From Chenopodium formosanum (taxonomy: Eukaryota > Streptophyta > Magnoliopsida > Caryophyllales > Amaranthaceae), in contig CM044865.1 of the NCBI GenBank assembly GCA_024500155.1, forward strand, positions 35,016,776-35,080,775: 64,000 nucleotides of DNA, written 5' to 3'. The position numbers and the translations under genes are program-made. Shown here one piece after another: positions 22,756 to 35,498 of this stretch; position 1 is the first letter of the stretch, and every line of letters begins with the position of its first letter. Below the pieces are notes generated by a model. It was not told the origin of the DNA, ran no database searches, and saw nothing but the letters and a program-made list of their open reading frames with translations.

Positions 22756-23560
22756 TGAGTTTGTAGAAACGTTGAGTTTGTAGAAACGTCAGTTTCAAAA
22801 ACTGATAAGCTAAAGTCGTACCACCCAATCAAAAGTAATTCCTAACTCCTTTAACTAATGCAGATAGGGAAGTAGGGTCGAATCCACAGGGAAACTGATC
22901 TTTCTATTCCTAATTAATTAAAGCAATCCAAATTATTAAGTAACAAATTAATATTATGGTGAAAGGAATCTAAATTACGGAGAGTAAAAGTAGGGAAGAA
23001 AAAGAATAGAGAAAATCAATGAATAAAAGACTTAGGGCATAGGTTCACCAATAAATAAAATTCCAGGATAAAACATAATAATCAATCATCAATGCATCAA
23101 TTAATTAGATCATAAAGGGCTTTCACTACATATTACAATAACAGAATTAATCTACCGGTATTAAATCTCATCGCTCAAATCTCGACTTAACCATTTATAA
23201 ATTAATCTGCCTATTGAAACTAAGCCTAAATATCAATTCTCATCTCTCGAATCTCGAATTAATATTGCTAAACTCAAACATAAAAGATCTATGCAAATCT
23301 AGTTGCATAGCATTAAATAAATCAATAGGAAATTAATCAAGCATTGATAATCAACAACAATAAATCACCCCTTCATATAATTAATGGATCCCCACAAACC
23401 CTAGAAAGAAAATGAAAGGAATGGTTTCCTTCGAACAAGTGTACTATTTCGTTAGCGGGTTCAGAATTATTAGAAAGCTAATATATTCAGTAAGGTCAAG
23501 TGATCGGAATGCCTGGGTGGAGGCCGCTTCCGATCAGTAATATTAATGTACAATTAATAT
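22756..23560. other. Noncoding repetitive-looking sequence
   Basis: AT-rich and without ORFs. It contains GGGTCGAATCCACAGGGA (about 22876), a motif type I associate with plant repeats, but I cannot assign a family. Confidence 0.4.
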
Positions 23561-23820
23561 TACAACTTAATCTTGACTGAACCCTTCGGGTCACACCCTA
23601 GCAAAAATACGAACCGACTCGACGAATTAATTCGGAAGAAATTAATTCGTCGCCCGAGTGTTAAATATTTAGACGTCGGAAATTCGAGCTTGGAGCGTCG
23701 AAATCGAGCGTCGGAGAGTCTCACATTTCAAGCCAAATTTAGGATTTGGCAAGACGGGAAAATGCTTCAAGTAATAAGTAAAATCCTAGCCATGCGAAAG
23801 GCTAGGAAAGCGCGCCCAAT

Positions 23821-23925
23821 AGGTGTGTGCCACATGGCAGCACACATGGCAAAACGCCATGTGGCAACACACGTGGCAGCGTGCCACATGGCAGCGCGCC
23901 ATAGTGGCAACACATATGGCAAGGG
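23821..23925. repeat. Cluster of GCCACATGGC/GCCATGTGGC motifs
   Basis: At least six copies of CACATGGCA, CCATGTGGC, CACGTGGCA and CATATGGCA in about 100 bp, in both orientations. They lie in the region just upstream of the TATA box at 24210, so they may be U3 elements of LTR element E. Confidence 0.75.
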
Positions 23926-24119
23926 CCGTGGACTCGGGGCGATGGGTCATGGACACGGGCCAAAATAAAATAGCCCAACCGAACCCAACTTGGGGCTCAA
24001 GGTTGGGTGACACATGGTTAGTTCACATTGCATGTGAATTGCCTTAGGGACCAAGTAGGAAAGTGGTCCTCACCTAACCATGTGACACTTGTTACTTATT
24101 CCTTGGTTTATTTAACTAA

Positions 24120-25915
24120 GGATTGAATTCATCAATCTTTCCATGAGGGATCTTTTTGTGAAAAAGTCCCACATTGAAAGCTGAGTGGAATTCACAAGCT
24201 ATCCTTCCTTATAAATAGCCAAAGCATGGTTTGAGAATTCTTTGCTTGAGTGAGAGTTGAAAAAGGCATCACCATTGTGAAAACCTTTGAACTCATTTAA
24301 TCACTTGGGTTTTGGTCGGACCTTGCTAACTCCAAGGTAGCGGACCTAAAAAGTCGGTGTTCGTTCTTTGTGGGTGGATACCGTTGGAGGCTCTCGTGTG
24401 AGCGGGGCTAAAGCTTTCAAGTAAGAGCCCGACTTAGAGGGCGAAGCACGCGTCAAAGGTATATTCCGATTTTATCCTTTTATGTTTATTTATTATGCTT
24501 TATGGTTTTATTGATTGTGAGTGGTTCTTTGGGTCGGGGTCGTTTCCGCGGTAAGTTGGACTTACCAAACCCCAACAGTGGTATCGGAGCCGCACTCGTT
24601 TATTTTTAAAATCATAATATTTTTCAAGGTGATTTTTATGGCTTAACTTTTCTGGTTTAAGTTGCTAATTAGATTAGTAGCTCGTATTATCTATTTTAAC
24701 CTCGTATTTAAGCTACCTTCAGCCTGAACCCAGATTTCAACTCAAAAATAGTGAATTTTGGGTGGAAAATGTGTTCTGGAAATGGTTTTTTTCTTCTAGG
24801 GAGCGGTTTTTAGCCAAAAAACGACCAGAAATGCTATTTTCGAGGGTTTTTTTCGTTTTGATAAAAAATTTTAAGTGTTTCTAACCTTGAAAATTAATTG
24901 CATATTTATGATGGTTATGTAATTGGTTCAATACATATTTTATATGCAATTTTAAACCTCTTTAGGCATGATTACTTGGTAGCAATTTTGTGCTTGAATG
25001 CATTGTTTTATTTTTTCACATAATTGCAAACTAATTGCATTAAGTGTGAAATTGTTGTTCTTTGAGGCTTCCAAGTATTAAAGATTCAATCTTTAATTAT
25101 GTTAAGTGATTGAAACTTTATATTACTAAATTCCATGAATTTTTGTTAAACTTTGTTGATTTAATCATTTTTTAGTTGATTGAAATCATAAAGTTTGAAA
25201 CTTTGTGATGGAAAATTGTTTATCTTCATATTGGAAGATATAATTTTTTAAGGATTCACAAGTATTAAAGTTGGAATCTTTATTGAACTTATTTTCATTT
25301 TTCCAACTCCCTTTTATTTTGTCAAAAACTCAAGATTAATTTAAACTAATCAAATTAATAGTGAGTAATTGCCCTCTTATTATTTTAGTAGCACCAAGTT
25401 ATTAAACCAATTTAATTAAAGAATGGTTCTTGGGAATTATTTTGGTTAGATGCACCTTGAAAATTTTATTTTAAGTTAGACTTGTTTAAATTTTCATTTT
25501 TGCTCAATGAAATTAATCCTAAAATTAATTTAGAATTGATTAGAGATGTCACACAAAATCGGGAATTAATCCCGAGACACCAGCACGCAAACCAAGGAAC
25601 AATAGCCATGTACATCCCTCGGCCAGCTGGGCTACTCGCACAGCCCGCATGTGGCTGCCGAGGGACGAGGCTGCTGCGCTTGGTGCGTGTGGTGCTAGGT
25701 GTGTGCGAGGAGTCGTGTGCTGACTTGGTGCATGAGGGGCGTGCGAGACGATGCAAGGCGTAGCAGCAGTGCTAGGCAGCTGCAGCTAGACGAGCATCGA
25801 GTGCGCACTGCCAAGCAGCACCCAACAACATCACAGCACGCAAGGCCGAGGCTATTAAGTAAGCGCTCAGCACTTGCGTGCGTGTGAGTGCTCAAGGGTG
25901 CTAGCCTTGGGTAGT
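24120..25915 (+). mobile_element. LTR element E: 3' part of its 5' LTR, primer binding site and leader
   Basis: The LTR ends ...CCAAACCCCAACA at 24577, followed after one base by TGGTATCGGAGC (24579-24590), close to the initiator-Met tRNA primer site. The LTR start could not be fixed; it may lie near 23560. The leader (24591-25915) is noncoding, first AT-rich, then a GC-rich island at 25560-25900. The element is cut at 25915/25916 by the 3' LTR of element D, so its coding part is not in the window. Plus orientation. Confidence 0.6.
24210..24217 (+). promoter_or_regulatory. TATA box of LTR element E
   Basis: TATAAATA in CCTTATAAATAGCC, about 360 bp before the LTR end at 24577, a usual U3 position. 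Confidence 0.55.
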
Positions 25916-26097
25916 TGTAGGGAATATTTGAAGCGTTAACCCCTAGCTTGAACCCCATTGTGATCATACACTAAAGTACGGTGGCGTCCAAAAGGGAAGA
26001 AGATAGAGCAAAAGAGTCGCCAACAAGTTTTAGGAACTTGTAAACCATTCACAGGGTGCAGGTTACACCCCTTAACGATCCAAGAGATCGTCAACTC
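25916..26097 (-). repeat. 3' LTR of element D, distal piece
   Basis: It starts TGTAGGGAATATTTGAAG and matches the start of the solo LTR at 48289. It ends at AACTC (26093-26097), the target duplication of element A. The other piece resumes at 46135. Confidence 0.8.
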
Positions 26098-26402
26098 TGT
26101 TTCGGGGGTTTTTTTTCCCTCGGGAGAGTTACAACACTGAAACTGGATTCAACTGAGGATGCCTGTACCTGCAAAGCAAACGGACCGCCGAATGGTCGGT
26201 GGTCCGCCTCCGAAGATTAAGTCAGTAAATATTCAAAGATGAAATGTGCGGAAGTAAAGTTATCTGCTTGGATTCCAAGCTCAGGTAAAGTGCTGTGTGT
26301 TCCTTGAAAACGACAGCTCTGTGGTAAGTGACGTATTGTCTCGTGTTGTGTGTCAAGAATTCTCTCTTTTTTTTTTGTCTCTTCTGTCATAAATGACGTA
26401 AC
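26098..26402 (-). repeat. 3' LTR of element A, first piece
   Basis: Matches 45484-45788. It is interrupted at GTAAC (26398-26402) by element B and continues at 34653-34994; the joined length is 647 bp. Confidence 0.9.
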
Positions 26403-27190
26403 TGCAGGGATTTATAGGTACTACGCAGCGGAAATAACATGAATCATATTCATACAGTACCTAATCCAAGGATCTAATGCATAACACATAAAGCACAAAT
26501 AATCGTACCTTTGAAGCGTGATTCCACGATGATCGAGCAAGAACAATGGGGAGATAAAGAACCTCAAACGTGATTCCTCTATTCAGTCCACGGGCACGGA
26601 TTAAAGCCTCCACTAATGCTAGTTAGTCTCGAGAGAACACTTCTATCGACCTTCTACGGAGATGGAAGAACAATCAACTAGGCAAGGAACACCGTGCAAC
26701 ACCACGAGGGCCACTAGGGTGGCCGGACGTGAGGGGAGGTGAGAGAGAGGTGGCGTGAGAGAGAGAGAGGAAGAGGGTCTTTGGATGGTGGTTGCATGTT
26801 TCACAATTCACTGTAATGTTAATTGTGACTTATCACCAACCCTAGGCAAGGCTATTATTTATAGATCCCATCTCTAAATAATAGCCCAAGTCCAGTTCCA
26901 AGCCCACTTCTATTCCTACTCAAACTATACTTAGCCCACTCAAGCTTATGACTAATTGATTGCTCATGAGGCCCATAAATGGGCCTCTAACTTGCTTTAA
27001 CCCAATACCCTTGTGTGTGACCAACATAGGATCCACTCTAAAGGGCTTTGGGCTATTTGACTAGCCCAAAGATCATCTCTCATAGTCTAGCAACAGAGGA
27101 TGACGCCCCAATAGAATGAACTTATTATCTCCATAATAGTGATCCTTGATATATCTAGTAATTGCACTTATCGAAGACATAATTCCTTCA
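26403..27190 (-). repeat. 3' LTR of element B
   Basis: 788 bp. By eye it differs from the other LTR at one place only, G at 26729 against A at 34186. Confidence 0.92.
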
Positions 27191-30100
27191 ATCTCCCACT
27201 TGTCTGAGACAAGTGCGCAATATTCAAATTCCTTAAGTCATTTTGTGTCGATTTGATAATATGATTACATCTTATGTAATCTATATTAATCTACAAATCA
27301 TTTCTTGAAATCTGAGTTAGAATTACAAAACAAATGTTTACTATGTAACACATTTGAGCACGGCCATGCATTTTCTGAATTCTCCCTCTTCAAGAGGCCA
27401 AAACATGACACATTCCTAATTTAATAGGTAGACTCTATCCAATCTTGTGGCAACCAAAGCTCCCACTCAATTTCTGAAATAACCAGGAAACACCCTTTAT
27501 AATCTCCAGTTACGGGCAGACGTTTGAATGTACCACAGTTACATCATCCATTGAATGAAACCAATGTTCCACTCATGTCAAAGGAATCCACTAATATATC
27601 CGGAAGTCTTATACTTGAACTTCAAAGTTTGGTCTATAGTTCGATCCTGCATCATTCATGCATATCCATGTGATTGACCGAGCCTTATCACTATGCGCCT
27701 ATAGCCCATGAAACCGAGCTATCCAATCAATCTTACATGCTAGTCCATTTATTGAAATCATTTATGTCCACTTTAATGATTTCGAACTAGGAACTTAAAT
27801 AATATATGGATCTGTTCACCTGTGGGGTTTCATACACCAGGTCTGCATCGAATGCACAACCTGATGAGCCCATCAATCCACAATTATTTTGGACATTTCA
27901 TTTAATTTTGAAACCACAATTAAATAAGATTGAAACTTTGTTTCAATTGATAAACATAATTCTACAAGCTAATGTATTTACTTTTGTAATATGCTTTCTC
28001 AAAACATACACAACTAAAAAATTACATAACTTGCTTCAATCCAAAAACCTTAGTATGACTCTCATACCTTGGTTATGGAAGGGGTTTAGTAAGTAGAGTT
28101 CATGAGACATTCTCATAAACATGAATTTTGCAATTTCTAAATCTTATAATCATTTTCATCTCCATACACTAAGAATTTTCCTTCGCCCTTTCGCAAAGAA
28201 CTTTGGAATTTCTAATTTGTATTCCAACGTCACATTTTTGGATTTTGATTGAAATCTATCATCACTTGTTCTTAGAACACGTGAATCAAATAGACGAGTA
28301 TAGTCCATGGCATGCATGATGCATCCTTTGCGAATTGCATAAGGATCACCACTCAAAGTCTTAATTTCATCAACCTTTCTTAAAGTATTGAATCATTAAG
28401 CAATGTGCCATGTTACATGGGATTAAAACTCCTTTCAATATAATGTTGAGCCCTATAAGAATCTTATCAATATAAGCTTCTTAACAAAAACTCAAACATC
28501 CTTCGAGACCCATCTATATAGATCTTGAATCCCAAATGTACTCATCCTTTTCTTCTTCAAGGTTTTCATACAAAATGCATTAGCCATTACTTGATCCTTC
28601 AATAATTGCATTCTGTACTAGACCAAGAAGGTTTCATAGCTCCCACTAAACATCTTGTACACTCAAGACATTTTCCTTCATTTTACGAGAACATCAAACG
28701 ATTTGACTAACTCATAAAATTAAGAACATTAACTCCATGATGCTAACTTCAATCTAATATTGATCTTTTAGGCATCCCTATGATTATTGGATCTCTAAAC
28801 TTTTGATTGTATCATATACAAATCTTATTTCATGAACAATTTCAAGAAAGTGTTTTTGAAATCCATCTACCAAATCTCATAAGGTAGAAGTCATTAAATA
28901 TCTTTAATAGATCTTTGCAACATGTAAAGGTTTCATCATAATCATAGTCATACTATGAATTAGTTGAATCCCTTAACAAGTCTTTGCTTTAGTTAGAATA
29001 CGTTTTTCTTTCTTGTCTGCTTTGCTTATATTGGGTTTCACCCAATTTAGGCAAATTATTCAAGTGTCATACACTTGCTTGCAGATTTAGAATCTATTTC
29101 AGATTTCCTGGTTTTAAACCACTTGGAGTTATAACTTGTCAAATCATCTTTATTACTTGCATAATCATAATGTCCCAAAATAAATATTTTAGAACTCTTA
29201 GTCAATATGAAATCATATTTCTTTGGCTAAGATTTTCATATGCTAGTTATCATTGTGGGTTTGATGCAACAATTGAAACTCATACAACAACTTTGTTTAG
29301 TTTTCAATGAGAAACGACAATAGAGGATTTGCACTTGGAATGTACTACCTTCGACACATGGTTATTAATCCCATTACACTTAATGAGACCACGCGTTGTC
29401 ATTTGTATCATGAGGTGAATCATGCTCATATTGTTGCTGTTATTCGATAACTTCTTAAATTTCTTCAAGATTTTCGAAATCACTTTTCTTGAACTCTTTC
29501 AAGGCTCTCGAACTTTTCAAGATTCTTATACTCCCACTTGCCTTTTGAGGAGGCATATTTAGCATAGGGTGAACCAATCATGGTTTGAACCATGTTCGTT
29601 TGTTGCTTTTCTCAAATTCTTTTGAGATTTACACTACTCCCACTTGACCTTTTGGAACAATTTCCATAAGGGCATCTACTTGAGCAACAAACATTTTGTG
29701 CTAAGTATGGTTGTGTAGTAGTACCCCGTGCTCTATATAGGAATCGAACGTGCATCAAACGCTTTAATACATGTTTTATTCCTTGCTTTGTAGAAAGACT
29801 TAATAAGAACTTTTCTTATCCATATCACATATGAAGCCTTTGCTACATTCTGATTTGACCTATGTAATTTTAGTTTAGTTTTGTAGCTTATCTTAAAAGT
29901 ATATCCCTTGAACAATGGTTGGAAGATAGGTAATTTACATCCACTATCAAAATATATCTCATATAGATTGATAATTCCTTCATAAACACTTCACAAGGTT
30001 TTCTTTCGGAGTTTGTTGTAAAACGATTTCACAACTCTTGGATGTTTATCAAGGTCTTGGCTTAAATTCTCATTATTACGATCATATCGCAATATTTCGA

Positions 30101-33037
30101 ATGTGTTGCCAAGTACATGTCTTGACTTAAATTTTCACAATTACAATCATATTGTAGTGTAATTATTATCTTGTCAAGTTGATACTGAACTTCATACTGA
30201 ACATTTTGAACTTTTTCAAAATCTTCACTTCCATGCTTCAACTAAGCATAAGTAGTGATCGTATCACAAATGAAGTTTCATTGTCGTCTCTAACCTTTGA
30301 ACCTTTGTTTTTCTTACATCGATATGTATTCGACCTTGAGTTCTCATCATCATTTCTCTAAATGGTGACTTAGTCAAAATTTCAAATTAGAATGATAATT
30401 ACATATATCAATGGATTCATAATCCAATGAATTGAAAGTCCATCCCTTTGGATCTTCCGCATGCAATTTTCATTTTCATTCGAATTAATTGATATTTTAG
30501 AGACAATTTATATATATAGAAATGGTTTAATTATTTCTATCATATAGAATTTTAAACCTATTTAGCAATTCAAAACACATTATGACTTAATGAAGCATAG
30601 AATAACATTTATTCCACGTTTTTGAATCTTCGATGTTTAGTCATTACTAACATTGAATGGTGTTTTGATAATGGCAAGAATAAATAACATTTATTTAACT
30701 CTAGCCAATTATTAGCGGTGAAATACTGGTTCTACTTGTAAAGTTGCAACTTTTGCTTCCAAACTTGTAGATTTATTCCTCCTTTAGCTAATTTCTTCCT
30801 TTAGTTCGACCAAATTGTGCAATGAGTGATCTAAACAAGACATCATATGTCCAAGAAGTAGCAATATGCCAAATCAATTTCTATAATATAATTCTTAATT
30901 TGGAACATTTCCATTTTTTATTACCTTCCAACTATATGAGGTAGTATCTAATCAATTGGAATAGATCCATTTAATTAGAAACATTTGTTGTTCGTAACAA
31001 CTTTTAGCATATAAGTAGTTCTAGGTAGCAACTTGTTTGCAATTCTTGGCCTATAACTTCTTAATGCAATCCTCATATATTCCTAAACCCTTCCATTTGA
31101 GCCACTTAGAACATTTCTCTTAGGTTCAAAATGATACCTTGCTCAACTACTTTAAGCATTTTTCATGATTTTGCTAAGTCTATTCTATCATTATTTATAT
31201 TTGAGTTTAATCAAGTATTAAACTCTATATAAAGTAGATGAAGAATACTGTCATTTGATCAACTTTTGATCATAGAGATTTCCAATCATTTTCTCATATT
31301 CAATCATATTGAAGATAAGAGATTTTATTGGATTTCTATAATTGTCTTTTGGAGGATTTGTACCTCCCATCTCATTATATCCCTTGAAACATTTTTCAAA
31401 ATGAAGATGTGTTGGCATTTTACTCAAAATTTTGAATATAACCAACCTTAGACATGTGACATGAATTTCTAAAACTTGCCTTTTAGAACAATCTTAGCAA
31501 AATTGGAATATAGGTTTATGGATTATCTTTTAAACTTTTGAGAACGATTCTCAACTTTATTTTCAATCGAGGAGATTATATATAATAATAAAATTAGAAT
31601 GACATGTTACTAATAAGTAAACGCAAAATTCAATTATGTTTATTAAATTTAAAGTACCATAAGTAATTTAGAATTTATTGGTAACTTTAAAGCATTTTAT
31701 CCAATTTTAAATTGACCCCTATCGAATAAAATGATTCCAAGATCCTTTATTTGTGCAATAATTAACCAGAGTGAGGCCCTGCAATCAACCATTACATTTT
31801 CAAGGTGAGTAAACTCTTTACTGATTACAACTCTTTGTAATTCTTGGTTGAATAATTAATCCATCACATGTTTAATTATTACTCTTAGCTTCAAGGTTCT
31901 AAACGCTTTAGGTAACCCTGTTGAATATAACCAATTAAAAGTGTAGATATGCGGTCCTACCCCCACTTCCCCAAGATATATTATGATGCTCTGCTGAGGG
32001 CCGACCCATCACAAACGATCAAGGTTTTCGTCGGGTTTTTAATTGGAAAAGCTGCATCAATATTTCTGGGATCTAGATTTATTATGTTGTGATTTTATAG
32101 TGAACTCTAACGCATCATCAAGCAACATAAATAAACCTAAACATGCATAATCTACTAATGCAATAAAACATGACATAGTATGGCCCCTTAATCCTAAGAA
32201 AACTAATAAAGTAAAATGCTCCCACTTGAACCTTCATGGACCTCATCCATCTTGCTCCATTGGGTCTTCACTTCATTGGCTTTTGGATCAACTGCAACCT
32301 GTAAATTTATTCTATTCTATCTACTACTTAAATAAAATAAAATAAATTACAAAATACTCAACGGTACGCAGACCGTATTTAGATTACAAAAATACTTCAC
32401 GATGCGCAGATCGTATTTTAGAATCTATGGGCCATACTAGTCTATATATAGCAATAAACAATATCATATATTATAAAGTGCCATATAATAAATCACTCAT
32501 CATGCTTTCCTAAACTACAACATCGAATGTTCATAATAAAGGTGCATGGCTATAAATATCTCATATTTTAATTAATTACCGTAATTAGATAATATCATAT
32601 ATTAATCATGACCAATTATAAAATATCATATATTTTAATTTAGGTATGAGATAGAATCAAATCTTATTTGAAATTATGGAATATAAATCATATTTATTTT
32701 CCATGATTATCCTAACTTATATAGGAATTCTATCCTAATTACTTGCCAATCACATATTTTAAATCAATTATATCCAAAAATAATTATGGGATAATCATAT
32801 TATTTAAATCAATTATTATCCTTTTGGAATATGCTCAGAATATCCTAACAAATCTTATCCATAATTAACTACTTTAATTGAGGATAATTACCAATTTAAC
32901 AACTTAAATATGGATAATATCAAATATAACAACTTTTGAATATTTGATTTTATCCTAAAATAAAAGATTTTATCCAAATAAAACCAATTTTATCTCAAAA
33001 TAATTCGTAATTATCCTGAAATAATTTTTCAAAAACT

Positions 33038-33077
<40 letters not shown>

Positions 33078-33859
33078 AAAACCGTGCACCAGCCACCGTG
33101 GTGTGGCCAGCCGAAGCCGGCCACGGTGGCCGTACACCGTGAAGTGTACGCTGCACTGCAGCGGTGCACAACAGCAGCAGCGGTGCCGCGCAACCCTTGC
33201 ACGGTGCTGCTGCTGCCACCTTTGCTGACCCGACCTGCTGCCCCGCCCCACCCATCCCTCCGGACCACCTGCAGCGGCAGCCGCCGTGGCTGCGCCACCC
33301 AGCCGCGGTTGCCGCTGCTAAAATCCTTTTTTTTTTTTATTTATTTTAATTAATTAAAACAAAACAAATTTTGTAAAAATCAATTAAACTTTATGTGGTC
33401 CTATTAATCCCAAAATTAAATCATATTCAATTTTGAAATTAGGGTTCTTGATGAAATTAATCCCCAATTTAATTTAACACTTAAATTAAATAATTTGATC
33501 ATGAAAAATTCATAATTTATCATGAAATCAAATAGATTAAAAACATGAAGCATGAAACTATCGAAATTATTCAAAACCAAAACACAAAATCAAAATTTTA
33601 GGGTTTAGGGTTTCGAAATTTTCGAATCTAGGGTTAGGGTTTTCGAATAAATTCGAATAAACTAGGGCAAAAATCGGATCTCTTCATGGCTATTTTGAGC
33701 ATTATTAAATCACATTTAATCAATTCCAAGAGTTAAATCACATTTAATATAATAATTGACCCATAATCAAATTATTCTCCCTCCTAATTGAATTAAAATT
33801 GTGGATTATCAAAGAATTATTGGCAATATGCGTAAATGCAATAGGCTAACTGATACCAC
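27191..33859 (-). pseudogene. Interior of element B with relics of copia polyprotein
   Basis: AT-rich, no usable ORF on either strand. Translating the minus strand shows scattered RT motifs (DYDETF near 28945, GCIMHAMDYTR at 28326-28294, FLVYGDE near 28175). Between them are many stops and frame changes. The part nearest the 5' LTR holds a T38 run (33039-33076) and a GC-rich island (33080-33325). I recognise no gag zinc knuckle or integrase motif with confidence. Confidence 0.6.
33077..33325. other. GC-rich leader island of element B
   Basis: About 250 bp of strongly GC-rich, imperfectly repetitive sequence (CAGCAGCGGTG, GCCGCCGTGG types) in an otherwise AT-rich 6.7-kb interior, next to a T38 run. 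Overlapping ORFs on both strands here are produced by composition and end in poly-Lys from the T run. Confidence 0.7.
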
Positions 33860-34647
33860 TGCAGGGATTTATAGGTACTACGCAGCGGAAATAACATGAA
33901 TCATATTCATACAGTACCTAATCCAAGGATCTAATGCATAACACATAAAGCACAAATAATCGTACCTTTGAAGCGTGATTCCACGATGATCGAGCAAGAA
34001 CAATGGGGAGATAAAGAACCTCAAACGTGATTCCTCTATTCAGTCCACGGGCACGGATTAAAGCCTCCACTAATGCTAGTTAGTCTCGAGAGAACACTTC
34101 TATCGACCTTCTACGGAGATGGAAGAACAATCAACTAGGCAAGGAACACCGTGCAACACCACGAGGGCCACTAGGGTGGCCGGACATGAGGGGAGGTGAG
34201 AGAGAGGTGGCGTGAGAGAGAGAGAGGAAGAGGGTCTTTGGATGGTGGTTGCATGTTTCACAATTCACTGTAATGTTAATTGTGACTTATCACCAACCCT
34301 AGGCAAGGCTATTATTTATAGATCCCATCTCTAAATAATAGCCCAAGTCCAGTTCCAAGCCCACTTCTATTCCTACTCAAACTATACTTAGCCCACTCAA
34401 GCTTATGACTAATTGATTGCTCATGAGGCCCATAAATGGGCCTCTAACTTGCTTTAACCCAATACCCTTGTGTGTGACCAACATAGGATCCACTCTAAAG
34501 GGCTTTGGGCTATTTGACTAGCCCAAAGATCATCTCTCATAGTCTAGCAACAGAGGATGACGCCCCAATAGAATGAACTTATTATCTCCATAATAGTGAT
34601 CCTTGATATATCTAGTAATTGCACTTATCGAAGACATAATTCCTTCA
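33860..34647 (-). repeat. 5' LTR of element B
   Basis: 788 bp. Its inner edge (plus strand CTAACTGATACCAC before 33860) is the complement of the primer site TGGTATCAGTTAG. Confidence 0.92.
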
Positions 34648-34652
34648 GTAAC

Positions 34653-34994
34653 GTCCCTATTTATGGGGAAAAGTGCGCCCTCCTAGGATCTGATGACCTA
34701 GGAGTTTGGCCACGCCGTTTTGCAGCGCCTCGGGATTTGGGCTTTAGAAGGCCGCCATCCCAAGGCTAATACCTGAGTGACACGTGTCATTGTGCCCAAA
34801 AGGATTCTGAAGCACCTTTTGGGTGACACGTGTCGCCGACTGAATGGTCCCTGCTAGACCTTCAGTCCACGTAGGACGGAGAAAAGTCCACCCTCCACGT
34901 GTCATCACTCCATAGGTCCAAATGGCACCTATATGGAGGACACGTGGCACTTTCTGGTTGGGCCACCTGGCCGGGTATAAAAATACCCAAATCA
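34653..34994 (-). repeat. 3' LTR of element A, second piece
   Basis: Matches 45788-46129 with one substitution seen (A at about 34773, G at 45898). On the minus strand it contains the LTR start TGATTTGGG, four CACGTG cores and CCATAAATAGGG. Confidence 0.9.
34781..34946. promoter_or_regulatory. Four G-boxes in the U3 of element A LTR
   Basis: CACGTG at 34781-34786, 34827-34832, 34896-34901 and 34941-34946, three of them within (G)ACACGTG(T/G). They lie about 110-280 bp upstream, on the minus strand, of the TATA-like CATAAATA near 34660. The other LTR has the same set (first at 45916-45921). G-boxes bind bZIP and bHLH factors and are typical of ABA and light response. Confidence 0.75.
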
Positions 34995-35108
34995 TTTGCC
35001 CCTCACAGGGGACACGTGCATTGCACGCGACTCCTGTGACAGGTGTCAGTATCTGAGTGGTCAGATTCAAAAAATCACTGGAGGGAAAAATTAGGGTTTT
35101 TACCCTCC

Positions 35109-35116
35109 TATAAATA
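35109..35116 (+). promoter_or_regulatory. TATA box of the antisense gene of element A
   Basis: TATAAATA in CTCCTATAAATAGTAAGG on the plus strand, 115 bp inside the LTR, facing opposite to retroelement transcription. The downstream leader probably has an intron (donor AAAG/GTAACG at 35288, acceptor TGTGCAG at 35493) before the ATG at 35499. Confidence 0.7.
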
Positions 35117-35498
35117 GTAAGGTTTGACCCCCCTCTTGGATTCACACCTTGGCGAATCTCTGGAGAATCTTTGGACTTTTTGACTTAAAGAATCTCAAAA
35201 TTCCCTAAGCGTTTTTCAAGCATCCGACACTCGGCTACCAGTTCGACTGCTCTTTAGTCAACCAGGCGTCTTTCTCCCTTCTTCTAAAGGTAACGCCTGT
35301 ATTTTCTTTTTACTCTTCATTTTTTCTTTGTTTTCGAAAAAATGGTTCCCCAATTGCATGCGGCACGGCGTAGGGTAGTGATCAGCCGGTCACCGGGGAC
35401 GGCTGAATCTAGAACTAGCAGTGCCGAATGCTTGGCCAAAGATCCTGCTTTGCGAACTTCTCTGAATCCGACCGTTTCCGTGTCTGTGCAGGACACTA

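Larger units (their letters stand above)
26403..34647 (-). mobile_element. Element B: decayed Ty1/copia retrotransposon with near-identical LTRs
   Basis: LTRs of 788 bp at 26403-27190 and 33860-34647 (plus strand TGCAGGGATT...AATTCCTTCA) are flanked by GTAAC on both sides (26398-26402 and 34648-34652). On the minus strand the primer site after the 5' LTR is TGGTATCAGTTAGCC and the polypurine tract is AAGTGGGAGAT, both copia-like. Pol is only a relic: DYDETF (about 28945), GCIMHAMDYTR (28326-28294, compare GSxMYAMxxTRPD) and FLVYGDE (about 28175) occur in the right order and spacing, with stops between. The longest ORF is under 100 codons. It must have been moved by proteins of another copy. 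Confidence 0.85.

Noticed and set aside
23573..24047. Overlapping ORFs rich in HMA/WQH repeats
   Set aside because: Produced by the CACATGGC motif cluster in noncoding DNA.
25466..25967. Four overlapping ORFs on both strands
   Set aside because: GC-rich leader of element E; open frames on both strands reflect composition.
27806..28096. 96-codon plus-strand ORF in element B
   Set aside because: No domain; the element codes on the minus strand, where copia relics are visible.
32970..33353. Five overlapping ORFs, three ending in poly-Lys
   Set aside because: GC-rich island beside a T38 run in element B; not protein coding.
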